Counted from the stretch's first letter, positions 36,958-49,444 are shown. The stretch is 64,000 nt of DNA from Melghiribacillus thermohalophilus (GCF_004342905.1 NZ_SMAN01000011.1:20709-84708); one strand, 5' to 3'. Notes: a model not told the origin generated them from the sequence alone. Numbers and translations are program-made.

Positions 36958-37640
36958 AATACGCCGTGATTGTTTTTCCAGGATCGAACTGTGATGTGGA
37001 TATGTATCACGCCATCAAAGATGCGTTAGGCGAAGAGGTGGAGTATGTCTCTCATACGGAAAAGGATCTTTCCGAATATGATGCCATTCTTCTTCCAGGG
37101 GGGTTTTCATACGGTGACTATCTCCGCTCTGGTGCTATTGCACGTTTTGCCAATGCCATGTCCGGTGTAATGAAAGCGGCGGAAGAAGGAAAACCGGTGC
37201 TCGGCGTCTGTAACGGTTTTCAGGTGCTTCTGGAATCCGGCCTTTTGCCAGGAGCGATGAAACGAAACCGGGATCTTAAGTTTATTTGTCGTCCAGTCAA
37301 TTTAAAAGTAGAAAATCACGAAACGATGTTTACGAGTGAATATGAAAAAGGGGAAGTCATCACGATTCCAATTGCTCACGGGGAAGGTAACTATGAGTGT
37401 AATGATAAGACCCTGAAAGAGCTTGAAGAAAATAACCAGATTGTGTTCCGCTATCACGGGGAGAATCCGAACGGCTCCAGAGGAGATGTTGCTGGCATCA
37501 TCAATGAGAGAGGGAACGTGCTTGGCATGATGCCTCACCCGGAGCGGGCGGTTGATGAAATCCTGGGCCATACAGATGGCTTAAAACTGTTTCAGTCCAT
37601 ACTGAAAAATTGGAGGGAATCACATGTCTGCACGTCTTGA
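36954..37640 (+). CDS. purQ: FGAM synthase glutaminase subunit PurQ
   Basis: 228 aa from a GTG start. Class I glutamine amidotransferase with nucleophile Cys in [13 protein letters not shown], and the His/Glu pair in [10 protein letters not shown]. It supplies ammonia to PurL. Overlaps purS by 4 bases and purL by 17 bases. Confidence 0.97.
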   Translation: MKYAVIVFPGSNCDVDMYHAIKDALGEEVEYVSHTEKDLSEYDAILLPGGFSYGDYLRSGAIARFANAMSGVMKAAEEGKPVLGVCNGFQVLLESGLLPGAMKRNRDLKFICRPVNLKVENHETMFTSEYEKGEVITIPIAHGEGNYECNDKTLKELEENNQIVFRYHGENPNGSRGDVAGIINERGNVLGMMPHPERAVDEILGHTDGLKLFQSILKNWRESHVCTS

Positions 37641-39855
37641 ACCCACTGCTGAACAAATCAAAGAGAAAAAGATCTACCGTGAAATGGGACTCCGGGACGA
37701 TGAATATGAACGGGCTGTAGACATGCTGGGACGCCTTCCGAACTATACAGAAACCGGGCTGTTTTCGGTGATGTGGTCCGAGCACTGCAGTTATAAAACG
37801 TCTAAACCCGTTTTGAAAAAGTTCCCTACAGAAGGAAAGCACGTGCTGCAGGGTCCCGGTGAAGGTGCCGGAATCGTGGATATTGGTGACGGACAGGCCG
37901 TTGTATTTAAAATTGAAAGCCATAACCACCCTTCTGCCATTGAACCATATCAAGGAGCTGCCACGGGTGTAGGAGGGATCATCCGGGATGTCTTTTCCAT
38001 GGGTGCCCGTCCCATTGCCCTGTTGAATTCCCTTCGTTTTGGCGAACTGGATAACCCCAGGGTGAAATATTTATTTGAAGAAGTGGTAGCGGGAATTGCC
38101 GGTTATGGAAACTGTATTGGGATTCCAACTGTAGGCGGCGAAGTTCAATTTGATGACTCCTATAAAGGAAATCCCCTCGTCAATGTCATGTGCGTGGGAA
38201 TCATTGACCATGAAGACATTCAAAAGGGTCAGGCTAAGGGGATCGGCAATACGGTCATGTATGTAGGAGCAGCGACCGGCCGGGATGGCATTCATGGGGC
38301 CACCTTTGCTTCTGAGGAACTGACCGATGAATCGGAAGAAGATCGCCCGGCGGTACAGGTGGGCGATCCATTTATGGAAAAGCTCCTCCTCGAAGCCTGT
38401 CTGGAACTGGTGAAATCCGATGCCCTTGTAGGAATTCAGGATATGGGGGCAGCCGGACTGACCTCTTCATCCAGTGAAATGGCCAGCAAAGCGGGTACAG
38501 GAATTGAGATGAACCTGGATGACGTCCCGCAGCGTGAACCAAACATGACGCCATATGAAATGATGCTTTCTGAATCACAGGAACGGATGCTGATTGTTGT
38601 GAAAGAAGGCAGGGAGCAGGAAATCATCGATCTCTTTGAACGCTATGGACTGGAAGCAAAAGCCATCGGCAAAGTGACCGATGACAGGCGTCTTCGTTTG
38701 TACCATAAAGGGGAAGTAGTTGCCGATGTGCCGGTCGATGCACTGGCAGAAGATGTACCGGTTCGAAACATGCCATCGACAGAACCTTTATATTTTAAAG
38801 ACATGCAAGCGATGGATTTACAGGTTCCGGAAGTAAAAGACTATCAGGAAACCCTGGTTCAATTGCTGAAACAGCCAACCATTGCCAGCAAAAAATGGGT
38901 GTATGATCAGTATGACTACATGGTACGGACCAACACGGTAGTTCCTCCAGGATCAGATGCAGCGGTGCTTCGCATTCGGGGGACAGAAAAGGCCCTGGCG
39001 ATGACAACCGACTGTAACTCCAGATATTTATATTTAGATCCGGAAACCGGCGGGAAAATTGCGGTTGCTGAAGCGGCCCGGAACATTGTGGCTTCTGGAG
39101 GGGAACCATTGGCCATCACCGACTGCCTGAACTTCGGAAACCCGGAAAAGCCAGAAATTTTCTGGCAGCTTGAAAAGGCAACGTCCGGAATGAGTGAAGC
39201 ATGCAGAGAACTTGAAACGCCGGTGATCAGCGGAAATGTTTCCTTATATAACGAAACGAATGGCACCGCCGTATTTCCGACTCCTGTAGTCGGTATGGTT
39301 GGGCTGATCCATCATGTGGACCATATTACCACCCAGTATTTCAAACAAAAGGGTGACCTGATTTATGTCATCGGGGAAACCTATCCGGAATTTGGCGGAA
39401 GTGAACTGCAAAAGTTAGTCGAAGGCAACTACTCAGGTAAGGCGCCGACTATAGACTTGAGTGTAGAAGGAAAACGGCAGAAGCAATTGCTAGAGGCTAT
39501 TCAAAAGGGGTTTGTATCATCTGCTCATGATCTTGCAGAGGGTGGCCTTGCTGTAGGCCTTGCAGAGAGCCTGATGGATGAATCAGGGCTTGGAGCTGAT
39601 GTAACCGTGGATGGCGAAGTGGTTACAGCCTTATTCAGTGAGACCCAGTCCCGTTTTCTTGTCTCTGTTCCGAAAAACCAACAAGAAGCTTTTGAACAGA
39701 TGGTGGACGATGCCAAACGGATTGGAACGGTAACGGATGATTCCAGACTCGTGATTCACCATACAGACCAGGACATCCTCATTCAGGCAGATGTAAAGGA
39801 TTTAGCCGTGGCCTGGAAAGGAGCTATCCCATGTTTGCTGAAATCAAAGGCTTAA
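37624..39855 (+). CDS. purL: FGAM synthase synthetase subunit PurL (small type)
   Basis: 743 aa, the short Gram-positive form that needs PurS and Pur[41 protein letters not shown] with the catalytic His, [11 protein letters not shown], and a second AIRS-like half from about residue 420. The 3' end overlaps purF by 25 bases. Confidence 0.98.
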   Translation: MSARLEPTAEQIKEKKIYREMGLRDDEYERAVDMLGRLPNYTETGLFSVMWSEHCSYKTSKPVLKKFPTEGKHVLQGPGEGAGIVDIGDGQAVVFKIESHNHPSAIEPYQGAATGVGGIIRDVFSMGARPIALLNSLRFGELDNPRVKYLFEEVVAGIAGYGNCIGIPTVGGEVQFDDSYKGNPLVNVMCVGIIDHEDIQKGQAKGIGNTVMYVGAATGRDGIHGATFASEELTDESEEDRPAVQVGDPFMEKLLLEACLELVKSDALVGIQDMGAAGLTSSSSEMASKAGTGIEMNLDDVPQREPNMTPYEMMLSESQERMLIVVKEGREQEIIDLFERYGLEAKAIGKVTDDRRLRLYHKGEVVADVPVDALAEDVPVRNMPSTEPLYFKDMQAMDLQVPEVKDYQETLVQLLKQPTIASKKWVYDQYDYMVRTNTVVPPGSDAAVLRIRGTEKALAMTTDCNSRYLYLDPETGGKIAVAEAARNIVASGGEPLAITDCLNFGNPEKPEIFWQLEKATSGMSEACRELETPVISGNVSLYNETNGTAVFPTPVVGMVGLIHHVDHITTQYFKQKGDLIYVIGETYPEFGGSELQKLVEGNYSGKAPTIDLSVEGKRQKQLLEAIQKGFVSSAHDLAEGGLAVGLAESLMDESGLGADVTVDGEVVTALFSETQSRFLVSVPKNQQEAFEQMVDDAKRIGTVTDDSRLVIHHTDQDILIQADVKDLAVAWKGAIPCLLKSKA

Positions 39856-41270
39856 ATGAAGAGTGCGGCATTTTTGGGGTGTTTGGACACCCGGATGCCG
39901 CCCAATTGACCTACTATGGACTGCACAGTCTGCAACATAGAGGTCAGGAGGGCACAGGCATTGTGGTGTCAGACGGAAAACAATTAAATATACGCAAAGG
40001 TCTCGGACTGGTAACTGAGGTGTTTCAGGAAGAGGATCTTAGCCATCTAGAGGGGCATGTTGCTATTGGTCATGTGCGCTATTCTACCTCAGGCGGGGGC
40101 GGATATGAAAATGTACAGCCCCTTCTGTTCCGTTCCCAGAATGGTTCGATGGCGTTAGCCCATAACGGGAATCTGGTGAATGCCAATGCTCTAAAACATC
40201 AGCTGGAAGTGGGAGGGAGCATTTTCCAGACGACTTCCGATACGGAAGTGCTGGCCCACTTAATCAGGAGAAGCGGCTATATCACATTTGAGGAGAGGGT
40301 TAAAAACGCCCTTTCCATGCTGAAAGGCGCTTATGCATTTCTTGTGATGACGGAAGATCAATTAATGGCTGCCCTGGATCCTCTGGGGATGCGTCCGTTA
40401 TCCCTCGGGAAAATGGACGGAGCATGGGTGATTGCTTCGGAAACCTGCGCGTTTGATGTGGTAGGAGCCGAATATATCCGGGAAATTGAACCAGGAGAAC
40501 TTGTCATTATTGATCAGGACGGACTTCGTTCTCTACCGTTCAGCTCTCCGATGGATCGGGCGATTTGCACCATGGAATATGTTTATTTTGCCCGTCCGGA
40601 CAGTAATGTAGACCAGATTAATATTCATGGAGCCCGAAAGCGCCTCGGCAAGCAGCTGGCTAAAGAAGCCTATGTCGATGCAGATGTCGTCACAGGAGTT
40701 CCGGACTCCAGCATTTCAGCCGCCATCGGTTTTGCCGAAGAAGCGGGCATTCCCTATGAGCTTGGTCTCATCAAAAACCGTTATGTAGGCCGGACCTTTA
40801 TCCAGCCTTCCCAGGAGATGCGGGAAAAAGGTGTGAAAATGAAGCTTTCACCGGTACGGGGCATTGTGGAAGGAAAACGGGTCGTGATGGTCGATGATTC
40901 CATTGTCAGAGGAACCACATCACGCCGGATTGTGCGTATGCTGAGGGAAGCGGGAGCAAAAGAAGTTCATGTCCGAATCAGTTCACCGCCGATTACGAGC
41001 CCATGCTACTACGGGATTGATACGTCAACATCTGCAGAACTAATTGCAGCCAACCATTCCGTTGAGGAGATCAGAGAAATGATCGGGGCTGATTCCCTTT
41101 CCTATTTATCCGTAGATGGCATGCTGGAGGCCATTGGTCGCCCGAATACAGCGAAGAATTGCGGACAATGCCTGGCCTGCTTTACAGGGAATTACCCGAC
41201 TGAGATTTACGATGATACTGTATTGCCCCATGAAAGAGTGGCCGTTACCCGGGGGCAAAGATCGAAATAA
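39831..41270 (+). CDS. purF: Amidophosphoribosyltransferase
   Basis: 479 aa. An 11-residue propeptide precedes the N-terminal nucleophile Cys in [18 protein letters not shown] and [11 protein letters not shown] complete the glutaminase site. The PRPP-binding motif is [19 protein letters not shown]-terminal Cys in [11 protein letters not shown] fit the 4Fe-4S-containing Bacillus-type enzyme. First committed step of purine synthesis. Confidence 0.98.
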   Translation: MFAEIKGLNEECGIFGVFGHPDAAQLTYYGLHSLQHRGQEGTGIVVSDGKQLNIRKGLGLVTEVFQEEDLSHLEGHVAIGHVRYSTSGGGGYENVQPLLFRSQNGSMALAHNGNLVNANALKHQLEVGGSIFQTTSDTEVLAHLIRRSGYITFEERVKNALSMLKGAYAFLVMTEDQLMAALDPLGMRPLSLGKMDGAWVIASETCAFDVVGAEYIREIEPGELVIIDQDGLRSLPFSSPMDRAICTMEYVYFARPDSNVDQINIHGARKRLGKQLAKEAYVDADVVTGVPDSSISAAIGFAEEAGIPYELGLIKNRYVGRTFIQPSQEMREKGVKMKLSPVRGIVEGKRVVMVDDSIVRGTTSRRIVRMLREAGAKEVHVRISSPPITSPCYYGIDTSTSAELIAANHSVEEIREMIGADSLSYLSVDGMLEAIGRPNTAKNCGQCLACFTGNYPTEIYDDTVLPHERVAVTRGQRSK

Positions 41271-41284
41271 GGAGAGATTCAGTC

Positions 41285-42325
41285 ATGTCAAAAGCATATA
41301 AGCAAGCGGGGGTCGATCTCGAGGCCGGATATGAATCGGTCAAGCGAATCCGAAAACATGTTCAGAAAACCATCAGGCCGGAAGTGATCGGTTCAGTCGG
41401 CGGATTTGGCGGAATGTTTGATGTATCACAGCTTGGCATGAAGGAGCCGGTGCTTGTGTCCGGAACCGATGGGGTTGGAACGAAACTGATGCTGGCTTTT
41501 CAGATGGATCAACATGACACCATCGGCATGGATGCGGTCGCCATGTGTGTAAACGATATTGTGGTACAGGGCGCCCAGCCCCTCTTTTTCCTCGATTATA
41601 TTGCATGCGGAAAATCCGAGCCCGAAAAAATTGAACAGATTGTCAAAGGCATTGCCGATGGATGCAAACAGGCCGGTTGCGCATTAGTAGGGGGAGAAAC
41701 AGCTGAAATGCCGGGAATGTATGATGCGGATGAATATGATATTGCCGGGTTTGCGGTAGGTGCGGTTGAAAAGTCAGCCATCGTCACCGGCGAAAACATC
41801 GAGGAAGGGGACGTATTAATCGGTCTTGCCTCAAATGGCATTCACAGCAACGGGTATTCACTCGTAAGGAAGGTTTTGCTTCACGACAACAGGCTGGATC
41901 TGAACGAGCACTATGAAGAGTTCGGAAAGACACTGGGGGAAGAATTGCTTGTACCGACAAGAATTTATGCAGCTCCAATTATGGAAGTGCTAAAGCAATA
42001 TGAGATTAAAGGAATGGCCCATATTACCGGCGGCGGATTTATTGAAAATATTCCGCGTATGCTTCCGGACGGACTGGGAGCAGAAATCGAAAAAGGTACC
42101 TGGACCATTCCAACGATTTTTCGTCTGATTCAGGAAAAAGGCAACTTGTCGGATGATGACATGTACCGCGTCTTTAACATGGGGATTGGCTTCGTACTGG
42201 CTGTCAATGAAAAAGAAGCGGATCATATTGTGAATGTGCTGAATGATACGGGAGAAACAGCACAGATCATTGGAAAAGTGACAGGAACATCCGGGGTTCA
42301 GTTTTTCGGAGGTCCATCATCATGA
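41285..42325 (+). CDS. purM: Phosphoribosylaminoimidazole (AIR) synthetase
   Basis: 346 aa. [30 protein letters not shown], the DYIACGK segment and [16 protein letters not shown]. Converts FGAM to AIR. Overlaps purN by 4 bases. Confidence 0.97.
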   Translation: MSKAYKQAGVDLEAGYESVKRIRKHVQKTIRPEVIGSVGGFGGMFDVSQLGMKEPVLVSGTDGVGTKLMLAFQMDQHDTIGMDAVAMCVNDIVVQGAQPLFFLDYIACGKSEPEKIEQIVKGIADGCKQAGCALVGGETAEMPGMYDADEYDIAGFAVGAVEKSAIVTGENIEEGDVLIGLASNGIHSNGYSLVRKVLLHDNRLDLNEHYEEFGKTLGEELLVPTRIYAAPIMEVLKQYEIKGMAHITGGGFIENIPRMLPDGLGAEIEKGTWTIPTIFRLIQEKGNLSDDDMYRVFNMGIGFVLAVNEKEADHIVNVLNDTGETAQIIGKVTGTSGVQFFGGPSS

Positions 42326-42888
42326 AAAAAATAGCGGTTTTTGCATCTGGAAACGGGACAAATTTTCAGGCCCTTTTAGAGGCCTCCAGAAAGGATCAAT
42401 CTAAATTTGAAGTGGCTCTGATGGTATGTGACAAGCCTGGAGCAAAGGTTATTGAACGGGCAGAAGACAGAGGAGTGCCGGTGTTTGTATTTAACCCAAA
42501 GGAATATGGCAGCAAAAATGCTTTTGAAAAAGAAATTTTAAAGAGACTGGAACAGGATCAAATCGAATTTATTGCCCTTGCCGGTTATATGCGCTTAATT
42601 GGCGAGACGTTGCTTCGGGCCTATGAAGGGCGGATCGTAAACATTCACCCTTCCCTGCTTCCGGCATTTCCGGGGAAAGATGCCATCGGCCAGGCTTTTG
42701 ATAAGAGGGTCAAAATTACCGGGGTGACGATCCATTATGTGGATGAAGGGATGGATACCGGGCCTATTATTGATCAGGAAGCGGTACGGGTTGAGGAAAC
42801 GGACACCAGGGATTCCCTGCAGAAAAAAATTCAACAGATTGAACACCGGCTGTATCCCCGGGTGTTAAATGAGATTCTTTCCGATTAA
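42322..42888 (+). CDS. purN: GAR formyltransferase (10-formyl-THF dependent)
   Basis: 188 aa. [26 protein letters not shown], and the catalytic [16 protein letters not shown] followed by [18 protein letters not shown] residues (here [15 protein letters not shown]). Forms FGAR using 10-formyl-THF, the cofactor that FolD, encoded downstream, helps produce. Confidence 0.97.
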   Translation: MKKIAVFASGNGTNFQALLEASRKDQSKFEVALMVCDKPGAKVIERAEDRGVPVFVFNPKEYGSKNAFEKEILKRLEQDQIEFIALAGYMRLIGETLLRAYEGRIVNIHPSLLPAFPGKDAIGQAFDKRVKITGVTIHYVDEGMDTGPIIDQEAVRVEETDTRDSLQKKIQQIEHRLYPRVLNEILSD

Positions 42889-42914
42889 TGAATGACAAAA
42901 AGGAGCGGGTTTAC

Positions 42915-44453
42915 ATGGCAAACAAACGGGCCCTGATCAGTGTATCCAACAAACAGGGCATAGTGGAATTTGCAAAAGGACTGGAAGCCTTAGGAGTTGA
43001 AATGATATCAACCGGTGGAACAAAGCGCCTTCTAGAAGAGGAGGGAGTAGCCGTCAAAAACGTATCGGATGTGACGGGCTTTCCAGAAATCCTGGACGGC
43101 CGGGTGAAGACCCTTCATCCAGCCATACACGGTGGACTTCTGGCTGTGCGTGATTCAGCCAAACACCAGCAGCAGCTTGAGGAACAGCACATTACCCCCA
43201 TTGATTTAGTGGTTGTAAACTTATATCCATTCAAAGAAACGATTTCAAAACCGGATGTTTCCTTTGAAGACGCCATTGAAAACATCGATATTGGCGGTCC
43301 GACCATGCTCAGGTCGGCAGCGAAAAATCATGAGTACGTCACCGTGGTGGTCGATCCGGAAGATTACGGCCGTGTGCTGGATGCCCTCAAACAGGGAGAT
43401 GTATCCCGAGAAGAAAGGCGCCGGCTTGCAGCCAAAGTGTTCCGTCATACAGCCAATTATGACGCCATGATTTCTCAATACTTTACCGAACAGACTGGTG
43501 AAGCGTGGCCGGAAAACTTCACGATAACCTTTGAAAAGGCACAGGATCTTCGCTACGGGGAAAACCCCCATCAGCAGGCTGCATTTTACAAGAATCCATT
43601 TACCACAAAGGGATCCATTGCGTCCAGCCAGCAGCTGAATGGAAAAGCTTTGTCCTATAACAATATTAACGATGCGGATGCAGCCCTGGCCATTGTAAAA
43701 GAATTCAAGGAACCGGCTGCTGTTGCGGTCAAACATACGAATCCATGTGGGGTCGGAACCGGTGAAACGTTGTTTGAAGCTTACGAACGGGCCTATGAAG
43801 CGGATCCAGTTTCCATCTTTGGCGGGATTGTCGCTGTCAACCGGGAAGTGGATGAACAGACTGCACTGAAAATGAAAGAAATTTTCCTGGAAATCATTCT
43901 TGCTCCATCCTTCAGCGAACAGGCTCTGGACATTTTGAAGCAGAAAAAGAACCTGCGCCTGCTGGAAGTAGATTTAAGCGAGACGGGTGCAAAGCCGGAA
44001 CGTAAACTTACATCTGTTCATGGCGGTCTGCTGGTACAGGAAGAAGATGTATATTCTCTGGATCAGGCAGAAATCTCTATTCCTACAAAGCGGAAACCGA
44101 CGAAGAAAGAATGGGAAGACTTGAAGCTCGCATGGAAGATTGTGAAGCATGTGAAATCCAACGCTATTCTGCTGGCGAAGGATCAGATGACAATCGGCGT
44201 TGGTGCCGGTCAAATGAACCGGGTAGGAGCCGCTAAAATTGCGGTGGAACAGGCCGGGGACAAGGTGAAAGGTGCTGTTATGGCTTCCGATGCCTTTTTC
44301 CCAATGGACGACACGGTGGAACTGGCGGGGAAAGCGGGTATTACCGCCATCATTCAGCCAGGGGGTTCCATCCGTGATGAAGACTCCATTAAAAAAGCCG
44401 ATGAATACGGAATTGCCATGGTATTTACTGGAGTTCGCCATTTTAAACATTGA
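42915..44453 (+). CDS. purH: Bifunctional AICAR transformylase / IMP cyclohydrolase
   Basis: 512 aa from ATG 42915 ([20 protein letters not shown]), preceded by AAAAAGGAG and equal in length to the B. subtilis enzyme; an in-frame start at 42888 is less likely. The N-terminal cyclohydrolase domain has [14 protein letters not shown]. The transformylase domain has [13 protein letters not shown] and KHTNPCGVG. Performs the last two steps to IMP. Confidence 0.97.
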   Translation: MANKRALISVSNKQGIVEFAKGLEALGVEMISTGGTKRLLEEEGVAVKNVSDVTGFPEILDGRVKTLHPAIHGGLLAVRDSAKHQQQLEEQHITPIDLVVVNLYPFKETISKPDVSFEDAIENIDIGGPTMLRSAAKNHEYVTVVVDPEDYGRVLDALKQGDVSREERRRLAAKVFRHTANYDAMISQYFTEQTGEAWPENFTITFEKAQDLRYGENPHQQAAFYKNPFTTKGSIASSQQLNGKALSYNNINDADAALAIVKEFKEPAAVAVKHTNPCGVGTGETLFEAYERAYEADPVSIFGGIVAVNREVDEQTALKMKEIFLEIILAPSFSEQALDILKQKKNLRLLEVDLSETGAKPERKLTSVHGGLLVQEEDVYSLDQAEISIPTKRKPTKKEWEDLKLAWKIVKHVKSNAILLAKDQMTIGVGAGQMNRVGAAKIAVEQAGDKVKGAVMASDAFFPMDDTVELAGKAGITAIIQPGGSIRDEDSIKKADEYGIAMVFTGVRHFKH

Positions 44454-45725
<1,272 letters not shown>

Positions 45726-45754
45726 ATCATACAATAAAAAAGAATCAAGTTTGA

Positions 45755-45835
45755 CAGCGCAGTGACTGACGACTTTCAAGTGGAATGGACCATGAGGGAG
45801 CTGCGTGAAGATTTTCAGCCGGTCGTCTGGGCAGG
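45755..45835 (+). ncRNA. ZTP riboswitch (pfl motif)
   Basis: The conserved pfl elements appear in order: GTGACTGACGA, the TGGACCAT internal hairpin, GAGGGAGC, then after a variable stem the pseudoknot segment CCGGTCGTCTGGGCA. The class senses ZTP/ZMP, which accumulates when 10-formyl-THF is short, and turns on one-carbon or purine genes; a folD gene directly downstream is a typical partner. Confidence 0.9.
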
Positions 45836-45892
45836 GGGATCATTCAAAAGCTTACCGTAAACAGGAGTTTTTGAGCTTCCCCTTTACTTTTT
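45835..45892 (+). terminator. Expression-platform terminator of the ZTP riboswitch
   Basis: GGGGGA...CAAAA (45834-45855) can pair with TTTTTG...CCCC (about 45868-45882), followed by TTTACTTTTT. Ligand binding would be expected to prevent this hairpin and let transcription enter folD. Confidence 0.65.
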
Positions 45893-45907
45893 CAGGAGGG
45901 AAAAGGA

Positions 45908-46777
45908 ATGGAAAATCCAATCATTCTGGACGGAAGAAAAGTTGCTCAGGACGTCAAAGATCGCTTAAAGCCACGTGTGGAATATTTAAAAAAGAAGGGA
46001 ATCCATCCATGTCTGGCAACCATTCTGGTAGGAAATAACCCTTCTTCCGCCACTTATGTGCGCATGAAAGGAAACGCCTGTGAGCGATTGGGTATTCGCT
46101 CCAAACGGATTCATCTGCCGGAAGAAACTTCAACGGAAGAGCTTTTACATGTCATTCATGAACTAAACGAAGATCATTCGGTACACGGCATTTTACTGCA
46201 GCACCCGGTTCCAGCACACATCGACGAACGGGCAGCCTTTGAAGCGATTCACATTGATAAAGATGTGGATGGCGTCACAAGCATTGGTTTCGGTCAGACG
46301 GCCTTTCAGTTTGGCCGCTATCCATCCTGTACACCAGCTGCGATCATTCAGATTCTCGATTATTATCAGTTACCAATCGAAGGGAAATATGCAGTGGTGG
46401 TTGGAAGAAGTCCAATATTGGGAAAACCTGTATCGATGATGCTGCTAAACCGCAACGCGACCGTAACAACCTGCCACTCGAAAACTAAGAATCTCCCAGA
46501 GATTGTTCGTCAGGCAGATATGGTTGTTGCGGCTGTAGGTAAACCTAACTTTATTAAGGGAGAATGGATTAAAGATGGCGCCGTTGTGCTGGATGCCGGA
46601 TACAATGAAGGCAACATTGGTGATGCTGACTATGAAACATGCCGGCCCCGCTCCAGTGCCATTACACCTGTTCCAGGAGGAGTAGGACCGGTGACCATAT
46701 CCATGCTGCTGAAACATACCGTAGATGCAGCAGAAGCAAAACTGGCCGGTCAAACAAGGCACGTTTCCAATGCCTGA
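45908..46777 (+). CDS. folD: Methylene-THF dehydrogenase / methenyl-THF cyclohydrolase
   Basis: 289 aa. LATILVGNNPSSATYVRMKG with the catalytic Tyr-x3-Lys, GILLQHPVP, DVDGVT, the Rossmann segment VVVGRSPILGKPVSMMLLNR, and PVPGGVGPVT. It interconverts methylene-, methenyl- and 10-formyl-THF, feeding PurN and PurH. Start after TCAGGAGGGAAAAGGA; its leader carries the ZTP riboswitch. Confidence 0.97.
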   Translation: MENPIILDGRKVAQDVKDRLKPRVEYLKKKGIHPCLATILVGNNPSSATYVRMKGNACERLGIRSKRIHLPEETSTEELLHVIHELNEDHSVHGILLQHPVPAHIDERAAFEAIHIDKDVDGVTSIGFGQTAFQFGRYPSCTPAAIIQILDYYQLPIEGKYAVVVGRSPILGKPVSMMLLNRNATVTTCHSKTKNLPEIVRQADMVVAAVGKPNFIKGEWIKDGAVVLDAGYNEGNIGDADYETCRPRSSAITPVPGGVGPVTISMLLKHTVDAAEAKLAGQTRHVSNA

Positions 46778-46880
46778 GTGGTTTCTGTTCTTTTAAACGT
46801 AGTAAATCGTACCAATAGAAAAAAGGACCACTGTTCTGTTTGCATCTAATCACTTATATCGTCGTGCAATGTATGAAATC

Positions 46881-46922
46881 GCATGAGGGTTGCTCCAATC
46901 AAGAAGGAGAGAACCCTCATGC
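46881..46922. repeat. Long perfect inverted repeat downstream of folD
   Basis: GCATGAGGGTT (46881-46891) and AACCCTCATGC (46912-46922) are perfect complements, and the loop can add CTCC/GGAG pairs. No T-run follows. It sits in the 290-base gene-free junction between folD and the accessory island, which otherwise shows nothing recognisable. Confidence 0.6.
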
Positions 46923-47067
46923 CAAAATGATTTCTGCGAATGAATCCCTATAAAGATTAACCGATGTTTTCGTGCCCGTATAACAATCCTATCCATGAAT
47001 CTATAAAAGAACTCTGTATGGGTTATTGATCTGCAGGTTTTTCATGATTTTGCAGAAACCTTTTTCA

Positions 47068-47763
47068 TTATACACAATCCTTTTCGTAGGCCCACGCTCC
47101 AACCATATACCATCCCGGGTCAGTGGTTGTTTCAGCGCATTGTCCTAATTCCTGGTCACATCCGCAGTCGTCATATCCAAAGACAGCATAGCATCGATCA
47201 TGTGCACGGCAGCAATTGTCTAAGTCATTAATCGGAGTACCCCCGCCAACGCTTCCATTATCTCCACAATCAGCACCGCAATGACGATAATAATAGAAAC
47301 CAGAACCTGGATCACCAAAAACCAGGCATCCTTCCCACCACTCTTGAGAAGTGATTTGATTTTCATTACCAGTACCAAAAAAGTCAAAATAGGACTCTTT
47401 ATAGGGTAATTCAATCTGTTTTAAATCCTCTCCATTTCGTATTTCTAACCGTTTAATCATCTTGTGGCTGCCATGGCCAGAGGAAAAGTGAGCGGCAACT
47501 TTTTCAATTGAAGAAGTGTTTCGCTTTTTAGAAACTTCAATAACGGATTCTTTATCAAAATAAATGAATAAAGCTTCAATGTCTACATTTCCTTTATTTT
47601 CATATAACAGGGTAAGGTTATATCCTTTAACTTCAAAAATATCATCTGTTTGATGTTCAGACTGTAATTGATTGATTAACCTTTTTGTTTCCTTTAAATG
47701 AATAGCTTCTTTTGTAAACCGTTCAATCCTGTCCTTTGACATCCTGTTCATTTTAACCTTCAT
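47068..47763 (-). CDS. Phospholipase A2-signature protein, copy 1
   Basis: 231 aa from ATG 47763 (GGGGAGTG upstream); a GTG at 47772 is a weaker alternative. The N-terminal 140 residues are unrecognised. The C-terminal domain (about 145-231) has a Ca-loop-like HCGADCG, GGGTPIND, the His signature CCRAHDRC (His188-Asp189) and the Asp signature CGCDQELGQC (Asp203). These match the two sPLA2 active-site patterns. No signal peptide or membrane segment is visible, odd for a disulfide-rich enzyme. It has two paralogs in the island and the shared promoter element at 47829-47865. Lipase activity is inferred, not shown. Confidence 0.75.
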   Translation of the reverse strand: MKVKMNRMSKDRIERFTKEAIHLKETKRLINQLQSEHQTDDIFEVKGYNLTLLYENKGNVDIEALFIYFDKESVIEVSKKRNTSSIEKVAAHFSSGHGSHKMIKRLEIRNGEDLKQIELPYKESYFDFFGTGNENQITSQEWWEGCLVFGDPGSGFYYYRHCGADCGDNGSVGGGTPINDLDNCCRAHDRCYAVFGYDDCGCDQELGQCAETTTDPGWYMVGAWAYEKDCV

Positions 47764-47828
47764 TGATATCACTCCCCATATAATTTTTTAACAGCTAATT
47801 TTTTGGTTGATTTTAAGTCCGGTTAATA

Positions 47829-47865
47829 TATAAAGAAGTAGATTCATGATGAATAACAACCTTCT
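47829..47865 (-). promoter_or_regulatory. Shared two-block promoter-like element, copy 1 (before PLA2 copy 1)
   Basis: On the minus strand AGAAGGTTGT (47865-47856) is followed after exactly 18 bases by TTCTTTATA (47837-47829). The same pair with the same 18-base gap occurs before the subtilisin-like gene and the redoxin gene. ATG is 66 bases downstream. Confidence 0.7.
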
Positions 47866-48020
47866 ATATGAAAATCAGGAAAATAGAAGAAGAAAAATCA
47901 GCTTCTAAAAAGTGGAATCATCGGAATTATGGAATTCGATCTCAAAAAAGTTAAAATTTTTTCGAGAAATTTATGAATCAATAACGTCTAATTCATAGAG
48001 GGAGTCACTGGGGGAATCGT

Positions 48021-48533
48021 ATGTGCAAGAATAAAATTATTTCTGAATGGTTTGAGTTATATGGTGATGATATTTACAATTATGTCGTTTACCGTGTTGG
48101 ATCGATGGATGTTGACGATATAGTTCAGGAAGTATTTATGAAAGCTCTCCAAAAATATGAGACCTTCCGTAAAGAATCTAATCCCAAAACATGGTTGATC
48201 AGCATAGCCAGAAATAAAGCTATCGATGAGATGAGAAAAAGGGGAACGAAATGGAGAAAAAACATGATGCCTTTTCATCAAAAATGTGAAATTCCTGATC
48301 ACCAAACGCCTGAAAAGGTTTTACAGATGAATGAAGAGCATAGGGAATTATATCAGGCCATTCAATCGTTAAAAACAAACTATCGTGAAGTGATACTCCT
48401 GAGAGGTATCGAGGGATTCTCTATAAAAGATACAGCCAGTATTTTAGGATGGTCAGAATCAAAGGTTCGTTCCACCTATTATCGCGCTTGTAAAGCGATA
48501 AAAAATCAATTAAGGGGGCATATGGATGAATGA
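48021..48533 (+). CDS. ECF-type RNA polymerase sigma factor
   Basis: 170 aa with only regions 2 and 4. Region 2: NYVVYRVGSMDVDDIVQEVF and FRKESNPKTWLISIARNKAI. Region 4: LKTNYREVILLRGIEGFSIK, then the helix-turn-helix SILGWSESKVRSTYYRACKA. It starts at ATG after GGGGGAATCGT. It is divergent from PLA2 copy 1 and overlaps the next gene by 8 bases, the usual sigma/anti-sigma arrangement. The closest named Bacillus ECF group is not obvious. Confidence 0.9.
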   Translation: MCKNKIISEWFELYGDDIYNYVVYRVGSMDVDDIVQEVFMKALQKYETFRKESNPKTWLISIARNKAIDEMRKRGTKWRKNMMPFHQKCEIPDHQTPEKVLQMNEEHRELYQAIQSLKTNYREVILLRGIEGFSIKDTASILGWSESKVRSTYYRACKAIKNQLRGHMDE

Positions 48534-49134
48534 GGATTTGCACAAAAAAATACAGTCCCTACCCAAAGCCCATCTGTCTCATAAACAAAGGACATCTATA
48601 AAAAGGAATATAGAACAGAATACCTTATACGATTCTTGTGAACAACAACAAAGCTGGTTTGCACAAAGAGTGATACACGTTACGGGAATAGCAGCAATCC
48701 TAACGCTTGTATTCTTATCTTTTATGATTGGCGTAAACGTAAATCGTTCAGGCGACATCATACCTTTTGACAAATTTAAAATGGAAAATATCGAAAATCT
48801 TCAACTTGTCCATGATGGAGAGGAAACAGTCATTAAGGAACAAAAAGTCATTATCGATTTATTAACCATCATTTCTGATCATGATCTTTTCTTCATTGAG
48901 CTGACGGAAAGAGAACATCAAAAACTTTTAACTAAAGTTATGGAAGATCATGCAGAAAAGATTCATATCATTCTTTATCAAAACAAAGGACAGGGGAATA
49001 TTCAGCAATATGCCTTTATGATCAGCAAAAATGGTGAAGTTGTATTAGAAACGATACACAATGGTTTTTCACGTAAGGGGTATAAAGCAGTTGGCAAACA
49101 TAAAAATTTATATAAGAGGATAGTAGATTTTTAA
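48526..49134 (+). CDS. Probable membrane anti-sigma factor
   Basis: 202 aa. A basic cytoplasmic N-terminus of about 45 residues precedes one transmembrane segment (VTGIAAILTLVFLSFMIGV, about 54-72) and an outer domain of about 130 residues with no recognised family. Position, overlap with the ECF sigma gene and single-pass topology support an anti-sigma role. No zinc-binding anti-sigma (HxxxCxxC) motif is seen. Confidence 0.65.
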   Translation: MNEDLHKKIQSLPKAHLSHKQRTSIKRNIEQNTLYDSCEQQQSWFAQRVIHVTGIAAILTLVFLSFMIGVNVNRSGDIIPFDKFKMENIENLQLVHDGEETVIKEQKVIIDLLTIISDHDLFFIELTEREHQKLLTKVMEDHAEKIHIILYQNKGQGNIQQYAFMISKNGEVVLETIHNGFSRKGYKAVGKHKNLYKRIVDF

Positions 49135-49162
49135 TTTCAAACAAATTAGCAGGAGGATGATG

Positions 49163-49270
49163 ATGGGAAATAAAAAATTAGTGATGATCTTATTCATCAT
49201 AGCGATTATTTTCTTGTTAGGCTATTTCGGTTTTATGTATTTTGTGAGGAATTTTCCATTTAACGGGTAG
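49163..49270 (+). CDS. Small single-pass membrane peptide
   Basis: 35 aa, MGNKKLVMILFIIAII...FPFNG. ATG 49163 is placed six bases after a perfect AGGAGG; two adjacent upstream ATGs touch the Shine-Dalgarno. One hydrophobic helix (about 6-28). It follows the anti-sigma gene by 28 bases and probably shares its transcript. Function unknown. Confidence 0.6.
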   Translation: MGNKKLVMILFIIAIIFLLGYFGFMYFVRNFPFNG

Positions 49271-49444
49271 ACTTGCTTACGGTAATTGACCCAGAAATAC
49301 AAGAAATCTTTATTTTTCAATACACCATATCGTTCAGGGGTTGTTAAAGTCTTCAGTATAATTAACGTTACATTCCTGATGCAGAACGTATTTTAGTCGT
49401 TTTTGCAATTTTTGGGCTATGATGTGTGGTTTTGGTGTTCTGCA

